From the NCBI GenBank assembly GCA_003519545.1, contig DOWN01000062.1, forward strand, positions 14,637 to 33,552: a stretch of 18,916 nt of DNA, in the 5' to 3' direction. The translations under genes were made by a program, and so were the position numbers. This stretch comes from Bacteroidota bacterium. Its GTDB lineage: Bacteria > Bacteroidota > Ignavibacteria > Tepidaquicellales > Tepidaquicellaceae. Shown in pieces: positions 1 through 6,451 of the stretch. Positions within the stretch are counted from its first letter, which is position 1. The number at the start of each line of letters is the position of its first letter. The notes under the pieces were generated by a model. The model was given only the letters and a program-made list of their open reading frames with translations, was not told the DNA's origin and made no database searches.

Positions 1-784
1 ATAATTTTTCAGGTATAAAATTTTTCACACTCATTTTAAGTAAAAAGAAATCAGTGATGAAAATTGCCAAGCCAATAATAAATAGTAATAATGAATTAAG
101 AATAAAAATTCCTGAAAGTTGACCTATGATTAAAAATAATAAAGGTAATATAATAAAAATTATTCTCTGTTGAGCTTGCTGATAAGTTTTAGCAGATGCA
201 GAAATAATCACCATTACAAAAATGGATAAGAGAGAAACAGAAGGAGAAACCCAAAGAGTAAGTAATGACCACTTTAGAACCGGGAAAGGAAGATTAATTC
301 CCGATAGATTAATTCCAATAAGCATTACAAAGAGAAACATTAAAAAAGCAAAAACTGTAATAAGAAAAGATGGAATAAATGCACTTAATATTTTCGCATT
401 AAATATTTCGGATATTGAAACAGGTGAATATAAAATTGATTCAATAGTTTTATTTTCTTTTTCACCGACAAATCCTGTACCGGCAATTATACTTGCGGTT
501 AAGACCGGAATCAAAAGGAATAACGAAGGGAATAAAATATTTAATGAAGTATAAAGAATTTTTTCTTTTTCTCCGAGTAACATTATTTCAGGTGGTAAAG
601 GGAGTTGATCAAAATCTGAATCCGATATTTTTTCCGGAATAAAATTTATTCCAATCAACAAACCTACAGGTAATAATAAACAAAAGATGACAGGAATAAT
701 AATCATCGGAAGGAAAATTATTTTATCACCGAATACGGTTTTTAAATCTTTTTTGATAAACGCATTGTAGATTGAACTTTTCAT
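1..784 (-). CDS. ABC-2 type transporter permease (partial, 3' end beyond window)
   Basis: Membrane subunit of an ABC exporter, paired with the ATPase encoded just upstream. 261 codons are visible, starting at an ATG whose first bases form an ATGA overlap with the ATPase stop, so translation is probably coupled. Hydrophobic segments lie at about residues 21-45, 78-100, 131-160, 180-196, 207-225 and 226-247. Between the first and second is a polar, presumably extracytoplasmic loop. Residues 106-121 (V-G-E-K-E-N-K-T-I-E-S-I-L-Y-S-P) match the cytoplasmic coupling-helix motif of ABC-2/NatB-like permeases. The visible end reads K-N-F-I-P-E-K-L, resembling the usual C-terminus of the family, so probably only a few residues are missing. 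The exported substrate cannot be read from the sequence; sodium, drug or antibiotic export are all possible. The family call is solid. Confidence 0.88.
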   Translation of the reverse strand, partial: MKSSIYNAFIKKDLKTVFGDKIIFLPMIIIPVIFCLLLPVGLLIGINFIPEKISDSDFDQLPLPPEIMLLGEKEKILYTSLNILFPSLFLLIPVLTASIIAGTGFVGEKENKTIESILYSPVSISEIFNAKILSAFIPSFLITVFAFLMFLFVMLIGINLSGINLPFPVLKWSLLTLWVSPSVSLLSIFVMVIISASAKTYQQAQQRIIFIILPLLFLIIGQLSGIFILNSLLLFIIGLAIFITDFFLLKMSVKNFIPEKL

Positions 785-1662
785 TTTAAAACCTGAATTT
801 TAAAATACAATTCTTCCAAATCAATTTTAATTTGTTTTGCTTCAATTACTTCCCCACCGCTTTTAAATATTTCTGAAATTATTTTCCATGCATCTGCATC
901 GTTATTTATTTTTACTTTGAGATAATCTGAGCCAGTGGAATTTAAATTTTTTCCTCTTATTTCGAGATAAAGCGAGTCATCAACTTTTTGTCTTAATTCA
1001 TCAAAAGTTCCGAAAGCGATTAACGAACCATTGTCAATAAATCCATAAAGCGAACAAATATCCTGAGCATATTTAAGCTGATGAGTGCAGAGAAAAACAG
1101 TTACATTTTCTTTTTCAACCTGTTTTATAATATAGTCATTAACAAGTTTTGCACCTTCAGGATCAAGTCCTGAAGTTGGTTCATCTAAATATAAAATTTC
1201 AGGATTATTAAGAAAAGCACGGATAAGTTTTAATCTTTTTTTCATACCCGTACTGTAATTTTTTACAATTTTATTTTTTGCTTCTAAAAGTTCAAATTCA
1301 TTGAACAAATAATCAGATCTTTCTTTTAAGAGGTTAGATTTAATTCCGAATAAATTTCCAAAGAAAGAAATATTTTCATAACCGGTGAGGTAATCATAAA
1401 ATTCAGCGGTATCAGTAACAACTCCTGAAACCGAGTGTATTCCGGGAATTGTTGTTTCTGAAAGTACATTATTTTTTATAATTATTTTTCCGGAAGAAGG
1501 AGTTAACAGACCATTGAGAAGGCGTAGAGTAGTGGTCTTGCCGGCTCCATTGGGTCCGAGAAAACCGAATATTTCTCCTTTAGGAACAGAAAAGGAAATA
1601 TCATTTACAACATTATTATCACCAAAACTTTTACATAAATTTTCAACATTAATTAAATTCAA
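781..1662 (-). CDS. ABC transporter ATP-binding protein (ABC-2/NatA-like exporter)
   Basis: ATPase of a two-gene exporter with the downstream permease, on the cytoplasmic face of the membrane; 293 aa. Walker A is G-P-N-G-A-G-K-T-T at 36-44, the signature is the variant Y-S-T-G-M-K-K-R at 136-143, Walker B is I-L-Y-L-D-E-P at 156-162, the D-loop is S-G-L-D and the H-loop His is 194. The Q-loop position reads Asp (V-V-T-D, residue 84) instead of Gln. Residues from about 225 form the C-terminal extension typical of NatA/DrrA-like ATPases. The start is TTG at 1662-1660: an AAGAAGGG ribosome-binding site lies 6 nt upstream. An ATG 5 nt further up is out of frame and meets a stop after two codons. 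This is the clearest Shine-Dalgarno sequence I see in the window. Confidence 0.92.
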   Translation of the reverse strand: MNLINVENLCKSFGDNNVVNDISFSVPKGEIFGFLGPNGAGKTTTLRLLNGLLTPSSGKIIIKNNVLSETTIPGIHSVSGVVTDTAEFYDYLTGYENISFFGNLFGIKSNLLKERSDYLFNEFELLEAKNKIVKNYSTGMKKRLKLIRAFLNNPEILYLDEPTSGLDPEGAKLVNDYIIKQVEKENVTVFLCTHQLKYAQDICSLYGFIDNGSLIAFGTFDELRQKVDDSLYLEIRGKNLNSTGSDYLKVKINNDADAWKIISEIFKSGGEVIEAKQIKIDLEELYFKIQVLK

Positions 1663-1687
1663 ATCATACCCTTCTTTAAATTAAAAT

Positions 1688-2866
1688 TTATTCATACGCG
1701 GCAATGCCTGTAACATCCTGTCCTAAGATAAGAGTATGCATTTCATGAGTGCCTTCATAAGTTTTAACAGATTCAATATTATTTTGATGTCTCATTATAG
1801 GATACTCATCTAATATACCGTTTGCACCGAGCATTTCACGAGCCATAGAGGCAATGTTTTTTGCAATTTCACAATTATTACGTTTAGCAAGAGAAACCTG
1901 TTGAGGTCTCATTTTTCCTGAATCTTTTAATTGCCCGAGGCGGAAATTTAAAAGTTGAGCTTTAGTAATTTCAGTCAACATATAAGCAAGTTTTTCCTGC
2001 GTGATTTGATATGATGCAATCGGCTTTCCGAACATTATTCTTGAAAGAGAGTAATTCAAAGCAGTGTTATAACATTCCATCGCCATTCCTGTAACACCCC
2101 AAGCGATACCATATCTTGCTTGAGTTAAACATGATAATGGTGACTTTAGACCTTTGCTGTTTGGTAAAATATTTTCTTCGGGAATTAAACAATCTTCAAA
2201 TACAAGTTCAGAAGTTATTGAAGCACGAAGAGATAATTTGCCTTTCATTTCCGGAGCAGTAAAACCTTTAGTACCTTTTTCGACAAGAAAACCACGAACT
2301 TCCCCATCTAATTTTGCCCATACAACCGCAACATCTGCAATAGTTCCGTTAGTAATCCACATTTTAGCACCGTTGAGAAGATATCCACCGCTGACTTTTT
2401 CTGCCTTTGTTATCATCCCTCCGGGATTGCTACCGTAATCAGGTTCAGTCAAACCGAAGCAACCGATTGCTTCTGCGGATGCAAGTTTTGGTAACCATTT
2501 TTTCTTTTGTTCTTCGCTTCCAAAAGAATAAATCGGATACATAACGAGAGATGATTGGACAGAAGCAAAACTTCTTACTCCGGAATCGCCACGTTCAAGC
2601 TCTTGCATAATCAATCCGTAAGAAATATTATTTACGCCCATACCACCGTATTCAGTTGGAAGAGTAGGACCGAAAACTCCGATAGCAGCCATTTTCGGAA
2701 CGAGATCCATTGGGAACTTCATATCCTGATTATATTTTTCAATAATGGGTAAAACTTCATTGTTCACAAAATCTCTTACGGTATCGCGGATTGCTTTTTC
2801 TTCATCGGTTAACAAATCCTCCAAAACATAATAATCAGGTAATTTAGAATTTGAAATATTAGACAT
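1688..2866 (-). CDS. gcdH: Glutaryl-CoA dehydrogenase (acyl-CoA dehydrogenase family)
   Basis: FAD enzyme that oxidises and decarboxylates glutaryl-CoA to crotonyl-CoA in lysine/tryptophan breakdown, passing electrons to ETF in the cytoplasm. The 392 aa match the family's usual length and have the three-part acyl-CoA dehydrogenase fold. The catalytic base is Glu371 in T-Y-E-G-T-H (369-374). The residues that hold the distal carboxylate in human GCDH (Glu87, Arg94, Ser95) have counterparts at Glu91, Arg98 and Ser99 in E-R-G-D-S-G-V-R-S. The F-G-L-T-E-P (137-142) and W-I-T-N (170-173) flavin-site motifs and the late segment R-Y-G-I-A-W-G-V (251-258) are also GCDH-like. These residues favour GCDH over a generic short-chain enzyme. 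It lies 18 bp after hflX with no clear ribosome-binding site. No other lysine-pathway gene is visible nearby. Confidence 0.92.
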   Translation of the reverse strand: MSNISNSKLPDYYVLEDLLTDEEKAIRDTVRDFVNNEVLPIIEKYNQDMKFPMDLVPKMAAIGVFGPTLPTEYGGMGVNNISYGLIMQELERGDSGVRSFASVQSSLVMYPIYSFGSEEQKKKWLPKLASAEAIGCFGLTEPDYGSNPGGMITKAEKVSGGYLLNGAKMWITNGTIADVAVVWAKLDGEVRGFLVEKGTKGFTAPEMKGKLSLRASITSELVFEDCLIPEENILPNSKGLKSPLSCLTQARYGIAWGVTGMAMECYNTALNYSLSRIMFGKPIASYQITQEKLAYMLTEITKAQLLNFRLGQLKDSGKMRPQQVSLAKRNNCEIAKNIASMAREMLGANGILDEYPIMRHQNNIESVKTYEGTHEMHTLILGQDVTGIAAYE

Positions 2867-2884
2867 ATAGTTTATTAATAAATT

Positions 2885-4183
2885 TTAGTTTGAAAGATCA
2901 AAAGTTTTTTCGAGTTTATTGAAATTTTTTTGATTCGTATTAATTTTTACTTTGATAGAATTTTTCAGATACTTAACGTCTTTAACTTCAGCAATATTAT
3001 ATAATTCACTTAGAGATTTATAATCCCCTGCTTTAAGTTTAACAGTTTTCTCAATGTTTCCTGAAGTAAGTTCTTTAATGATTGCATCTATTAAAGAATT
3101 TAAATTAATTCCTTTTTCAGCAGATACAAACACAGAGCCGGGATATAAAGTTTTTAAATCTTTGATAATATTTTTATCTTCAAGTTTATCAACTTTGTTA
3201 AAAACATTTATAATAATTTTATCATCCGCTTTAAGTTCTTTAAGAGTGTTCATTACAACATCCATTTGATCTTTAAAACCAGGACTTGAAACATCAATGG
3301 TATGTAATAAAATATCAGATTCAACAACTTCCGCAAGAGTTGATTTAAAAGACTCCACAAGGGCATGGGGTAAATTACGAATAAAACCAACGGTATCAGA
3401 TATAAGAATTTTTTTCGGGAATCTTGAAATTATTTCGTTAGTTTTTTTGTCTTTAACGTTGAGAATTCTTGTAGAGGTATCAAGCGTAGCAAAAAGTTTA
3501 TCTTTTACATAAACATCTGAGTTAGTAAGAGCATTAATCAAAGTTGACTTTCCAACGTTAGTATATCCCACAAGAGAAACTCTATAATATTTTTCTCTTT
3601 CAGAGGATTGAGTTTTTCTTTGCTCTTCAAGTTTTTTTAATTTTTCTTTTAAAGCAGAAATACGTTTATCAATAAGACGCCTGTCAGTTTCAATCTGAGT
3701 TTCCCCCGGACCTTTTGTTCCGATACCCCCGAACTGTTTAGATAAGTGAGTCCATTGCCTTGTAAGTCTTGGTCTTAGGTATTCAAGTTGAGCAAGTTCC
3801 ACCTGAAGTTTTGATTGCGAAGTTCTTGCATTTGAAGCGAAGATATCCAGAATCAGATTAGTTTTATCAAGAACTTTACACTTTAGTTCATTTTCGAGAT
3901 TTCTGAAATGGGTGAAGCCGAGTTCATTTTCAAAAATCACGAGACTGATGTGATTATTTTTGACATACTCAGCAATTTCCTGAACTTTACCTTTGCCGAT
4001 TAGATAGCGAATATCATAAAAATTATTTTGCTGGAAATAGGATTTCACGACATCAGCCCCTGCTGTTTCAGCGAGAAGTTTTAATTCTTCGAGAGATTCT
4101 TCAGTAAGAGAGTGTTTATCGTGGAATTTATTAGAATAGCAGACTAATACGGCTCTTTCTTTTTCTTTTTTATTTTCTATCAA
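2885..4183 (-). CDS. hflX: GTPase HflX
   Basis: Ribosome-associated GTPase; in bacteria studied so far HflX splits stalled or heat-damaged 70S ribosomes. 432 aa, close to the E. coli length. It has an N-terminal HflX domain (about 10-110), the hallmark linker F-G-G-I-G-T-K-G-P-G-E-T-Q (151-163) followed by a coiled coil (about 165-195), then the G domain: G1 G-Y-T-N-V-G-K-S 206-213, switch I F-A-T-L-D-T-S-T 231-238, G3 D-T-V-G 263-266, G4 N-K-V-D 329-332, G5 V-S-A 353-355. A C-terminal domain follows. The only plausible start is TTG at 4183-4181: an in-frame TGA lies six codons upstream and the next Met is residue 307. The resulting N-terminus aligns with other HflX proteins (E-R-A-V-L-V). 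No Shine-Dalgarno is present. It heads the minus-strand set and has a long leader region. Confidence 0.95.
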   Translation of the reverse strand: MIENKKEKERAVLVCYSNKFHDKHSLTEESLEELKLLAETAGADVVKSYFQQNNFYDIRYLIGKGKVQEIAEYVKNNHISLVIFENELGFTHFRNLENELKCKVLDKTNLILDIFASNARTSQSKLQVELAQLEYLRPRLTRQWTHLSKQFGGIGTKGPGETQIETDRRLIDKRISALKEKLKKLEEQRKTQSSEREKYYRVSLVGYTNVGKSTLINALTNSDVYVKDKLFATLDTSTRILNVKDKKTNEIISRFPKKILISDTVGFIRNLPHALVESFKSTLAEVVESDILLHTIDVSSPGFKDQMDVVMNTLKELKADDKIIINVFNKVDKLEDKNIIKDLKTLYPGSVFVSAEKGINLNSLIDAIIKELTSGNIEKTVKLKAGDYKSLSELYNIAEVKDVKYLKNSIKVKINTNQKNFNKLEKTFDLSN

Positions 4184-4277
4184 ATCGTAATAAAATCAAT
4201 GAATAATAAAGATTATTAAAGTTTAAAATACCTAAAACGATTCCGAAGTTAAAGACAGAAAAAGGGTTTATAGACAA

Positions 4278-4332
4278 GGTAAAAAAATAAAACCGGTAAG
4301 AAATGGTAAAGAAACGGTAAAGTTTTGGTAAA
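4278..4332. repeat. Phased GGTAA(A) direct repeats in hflX leader region
   Basis: GGTAA occurs at 4278, 4295, 4305, 4316 and 4327. The last four are 10, 11 and 11 bp apart, about one helical turn, and the last three read GGTAAAG. On the hflX strand this is (C)TTTACC repeated. The array lies about 95-150 nt upstream of the hflX start codon, downstream of the proposed promoter, so it would be in the transcribed leader. It could be a repeated binding site for a protein on DNA or RNA, or a chance run in purine-rich sequence. Confidence 0.5.
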
Positions 4333-4394
4333 GAAAATGAGTGTTGAGGTTGTGAGTTTGGTGTTCGAATGTTAAAGAACGGGGTTAGAATATT

Positions 4395-4412
4395 CCCATA
4401 TAAATATATGGG
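4395..4412. promoter_or_regulatory. Dyad CCCATAT-N4-ATATGGG, possible operator
   Basis: A perfect 7-bp inverted repeat with a 4-nt centre (AAAT on the plus strand). It covers the proposed -10 box (4403-4408) of the hflX promoter on the minus strand. An operator over a -10 box would fit repression, but no regulator is identified. AT-rich palindromes are common in such DNA; the CCC/GGG ends make this one less trivial. Confidence 0.4.
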
Positions 4413-4431
4413 TTAAATGCGTTAAAATCAA
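4403..4431 (-). promoter_or_regulatory. Putative sigma-70-like promoter for hflX operon
   Basis: On the minus strand TTGATT (4431-4426) is followed after exactly 17 nt by TATATT (4408-4403). Both hexamers are close to the classic -35/-10 consensus. Transcription would start near 4396 and run through an untranslated leader of roughly 210 nt before hflX. The primary sigma factor of FCB bacteria often prefers other motifs, so this is a candidate only. Confidence 0.4.
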
Positions 4432-4548
4432 GGGGGAAAGAGGTGAGGAAAAATGGAATGGGCTAGTCAGAATTAGTACAAATTATTATAATTTAACAGA
4501 TGTATATTCAGGATGATAAAATAATTTAGAATAATTATATTTGTAATA

Positions 4549-4578
4549 CGCAGGAGTCCCTTGCAGGAGACTCCTGCG
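4549..4578. repeat. GC-rich double hairpin after the ALDH-like gene
   Basis: A perfect 10-bp inverted repeat CGCAGGAGTC (4549-4558) / GACTCCTGCG (4569-4578) encloses a 10-nt loop. Within it GCAGGAG (4563-4569) and CTCCTGC (4571-4577) form a second, mutually exclusive hairpin with a 1-nt centre, because GCAGGAG occurs twice (4550-4556 and 4563-4569). It lies 19 bp past the stop of the minus-strand ALDH-like gene. There is no T-run on that side, so it is not a classic intrinsic terminator; it may stop or stabilise the transcript, or be one copy of a dispersed palindromic repeat. Its GC content stands out against the AT-rich surroundings. Confidence 0.6.
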
Positions 4579-4597
4579 GGAGAGGGTGTAGTTGTGT

Positions 4598-5596
4598 TTA
4601 TAATGCGGAAGTGTGCCAGACGGTTTTTATTTCGGTGAAGGTGGTTATGTTTTCGAGTTTACAGTTTGAGGTTTTGTCGAAGAAGTTTAATTGACTAATG
4701 AATTTCGTAAGAGATTCTTCGGTCGCAAGCTCCCTCAGAATGACAGATGGAGGATTCTTTCCAGAAAAATCAGCACCTGCTGTTGTACGCTCCCTCAGAA
4801 TGACAGAAGTATCTGAAGGAAAATATGCATTTAATCTTTTTATATTAATAGATGCAAGTTCCTGAAATTGTTTTAAGTCTTCAATTGAGGTAACCGCTAC
4901 GTCAATGGAGTTTACATCTAAATGTCCGCAGAGGTGGGGGATTAATTCTTTATGAAGACCGGAAAGTAAATTGATTACTCCTCCCGGAATATCTGATGTT
5001 GCAATTACTTCTGAAAAACTTAATGCCGGTAACGGATTTTTTTCGTTAATCAAAACTACGCAGGAATTACCAGAAGCTATAATCGGACAAATGCGAGAAA
5101 CAAGTGGAAGAAGGTTTAAGTTATCGGGGATAATACAGGTGACAACTCCAACAGGTTCAGGAACAGAAAAATTAAAATAACCCGACTGGACTGGATTTAC
5201 CGAGCCGGCAAGCTGAACCCATTTATCACAGAATCCTGCATAATAAATAATAACATCTATACATTCATTAATTTCTTTTATAGCAGAAGAACGGGAAACA
5301 GAAGATGCTGATATGAACTCTGAAATAAATTTTTCTTTTCCTGATTCAAGCATTTCGGCAAGGCGATATAATATCTGACCTCGTTCATATCCGCTTTTTG
5401 ATGCCCACCCGCTTTGGGCAGTGCGAGAAGCAAGAACTGCATTGCGAACGTCTTTACGCGAAGCACGGGAAACGTTACACAACTTTTGCCCGGTAACAGG
5501 ATTTGAAATTTCATTATATCTTTCCGATTCGGTGCGTGTGAACTTGCCACCGATAAAAAGTTTATACATTTTAGGAACGGAAAGATGATTTTTCAT
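4598..5596 (-). CDS. Short aldehyde dehydrogenase-like protein, probably non-catalytic
   Basis: 332 aa against about 480-500 for active aldehyde dehydrogenases. Residues 10-256 align with the NAD-binding half: Y-K-L-F-I-G-G-K-F (11-19), N-P-V-T-G (32-36), G-V-V-T-C-I-I-P (150-157) and D-I-P-G-G-V-I-N-L-L-S-G (202-213). Catalytic features are lost. The P-W-N motif reads P-D-N, the Lys of the usual V-L-K-P reads Ile (V-L-I-N-E), and where the general-base Glu (L-E-L-G-G-K) should follow the chain reads N-A-Y-F. The catalytic-Cys half is absent. Residues 264-270 and 284-290 (S-V-I-L-R-E-R/L) come from two inserted DNA repeats. The rest of the C-terminus (297-332) is unfamiliar. It lies 9 bp after the divergent PNP, the last gene of its set. 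A structural or regulatory partner of a full-length ALDH is one option, a decaying gene another. Confidence 0.72.
   Translation of the reverse strand: MKNHLSVPKMYKLFIGGKFTRTESERYNEISNPVTGQKLCNVSRASRKDVRNAVLASRTAQSGWASKSGYERGQILYRLAEMLESGKEKFISEFISASSVSRSSAIKEINECIDVIIYYAGFCDKWVQLAGSVNPVQSGYFNFSVPEPVGVVTCIIPDNLNLLPLVSRICPIIASGNSCVVLINEKNPLPALSFSEVIATSDIPGGVINLLSGLHKELIPHLCGHLDVNSIDVAVTSIEDLKQFQELASINIKRLNAYFPSDTSVILRERTTAGADFSGKNPPSVILRELATEESLTKFISQLNFFDKTSNCKLENITTFTEIKTVWHTSAL
4729..4747. repeat. Repeat copy 2 inside the ALDH-like gene
   Basis: On the coding strand this is TCTGTCATTCTGAGGGAGC, followed by GCGACCGAAGAATCTC (about 4728-4712, after a TT). It is identical over 19 bp to the copy at 4789-4807. 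From general experience, 'CATTCTGAGGGAGCGAAGCGACCGAAGAATC' type strings occur as dispersed intergenic repeats in many genomes. Here the copy is translated in frame as S-V-I-L-R-E-L. Confidence 0.75.
4789..4807. repeat. Repeat copy 1 inside the ALDH-like gene
   Basis: Identical 19-bp core to the copy at 4729-4747 and exactly 60 bp (20 codons) away, so both are read in the same frame (S-V-I-L-R-E-R here). Between the cores the coding strand contains GAAAGAATCCTCCA, which resembles the GAAGAATC end of the repeat unit. The likely unit is therefore longer than 19 bp and this copy is diverged. Confidence 0.75.
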
Positions 5597-5605
5597 AATT
5601 TAAAA

Positions 5606-6448
5606 TTAAATAGTATATAAAATTGTTTCAAGTACTGAATTAAGAATTTTATTTCCTTTTAAATATTCTCTTTTTGAATCAGATAAAATTTGTTTTTCGG
5701 TTCGCTTATCTTCCATCATCATATCGGCTACAAGATTTTTATCAATAATACCGATAGCAGAATATTTAAGTCCGCAGTGAACGGAAGTTATATTTTCAGG
5801 AATAATTGAATATCCTGCGATATCACCTCCGATTTCCCTGTAAAAACGGGCTTCGGCATCGGTCTCAGATGACGGACCTGTAACTCCGACATATACACTT
5901 TCATTGTTTTTTATTTTATGATTCAATAAAATTGTCGAGATAACATTAAATTGTTTTCGATAGTAACAATCACTCATATCAGGAAACCGGACTCCAAGTT
6001 TACTGTCATTTTTTCCTATTAACGGATTATCACCCATTAAATTTATATGATCATAAATTAAGGAAATTTCCCCAGTTGAAAATCTCGGGTTTAAGTGACC
6101 ACAAGATTCAATGGAAAGAATTTTTTTTATTCCGGAATATTTTAATGAATAAATTATATGAGCAATATCGTTCATAGAATATCCATCATAAAAATTTAAC
6201 CTGTTATGATAAATTAAAACGCACACACTTCCAATCTTTGCAAAAATGAGTTTAGAATTACTGTAATGAATTTCTTTATCAAAATTATGCGGTAAATCAG
6301 ATAAATCAATTGAATCATTAAATTTAAAATTTCCGGGAAGTTTATATTTGTTATCAACAATCAAACAAATTTCAGGAGTAAAATTTTTTGGGAATCTTGA
6401 TTTTATAAATTCAGAAGAATGAATTACATTTTCATAAATTGCTGACAT
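5606..6448 (-). CDS. Divergent purine nucleoside phosphorylase paralogue
   Basis: 280-aa member of the trimeric PNP/MTAP family. The C-terminal two thirds are recognisable: S-C-G-H-L-N-P (115-121), D-H-I-N-L-M-G-D-N-P-L-I-G (133-145), G-V-R-F-P-D-M-S-D (152-160), G-P-S-S-E-T (191-196) and G-Y-S-I-I-P-E (212-218). Key N-terminal sites are gone. The phosphate-binding G-[ST]-G-L-G is replaced by V-D-N-K-Y (31-35), and Q-G-R-F-H reads H-N-R-L-N (81-85), losing the catalytic-site His. The usual G-M-S reads G-Y-S. It begins 3 bp after the stop of the intact-looking PNP, so the two are co-expressed. Phe155 in R-F-P-D-M matches the human PNP Phe159 that reaches into the neighbouring subunit. It may be a partner subunit, an enzyme with changed chemistry, or an inactive paralogue. 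Family membership is firm, activity is not. Confidence 0.8.
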   Translation of the reverse strand: MSAIYENVIHSSEFIKSRFPKNFTPEICLIVDNKYKLPGNFKFNDSIDLSDLPHNFDKEIHYSNSKLIFAKIGSVCVLIYHNRLNFYDGYSMNDIAHIIYSLKYSGIKKILSIESCGHLNPRFSTGEISLIYDHINLMGDNPLIGKNDSKLGVRFPDMSDCYYRKQFNVISTILLNHKIKNNESVYVGVTGPSSETDAEARFYREIGGDIAGYSIIPENITSVHCGLKYSAIGIIDKNLVADMMMEDKRTEKQILSDSKREYLKGNKILNSVLETILYTI

Positions 6449-6451
6449 ATA

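Larger units (their letters stand above)
4184..4597. other. 414-bp non-coding spacer upstream of hflX
   Basis: This is the longest gap in the window and I find no convincing gene in it. It separates the end of the ALDH-like gene from the start of hflX, both on the minus strand. From about 4290 to 4450 the plus strand is rich in G and poor in C, unlike the flanking coding DNA. It holds a GC-rich double hairpin, a promoter-like pair with a dyad over the -10 box, and phased GGTAA repeats, all listed separately. If the promoter is right, about 200 nt form the 5' leader of hflX. No known riboswitch class was recognised by eye. Confidence 0.7.

Noticed and set aside
222..554. 110-codon open frame on the plus strand
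   Set aside because: Antisense to the ABC permease, whose reading frame gives a proper membrane protein with family motifs; the plus-strand product has no recognisable features.
4184..4597. Remnant of the missing ALDH catalytic half downstream of the ALDH-like gene
   Set aside because: Reading the minus strand by eye in three frames showed no ALDH motifs, only stops and A/T-rich non-coding sequence.
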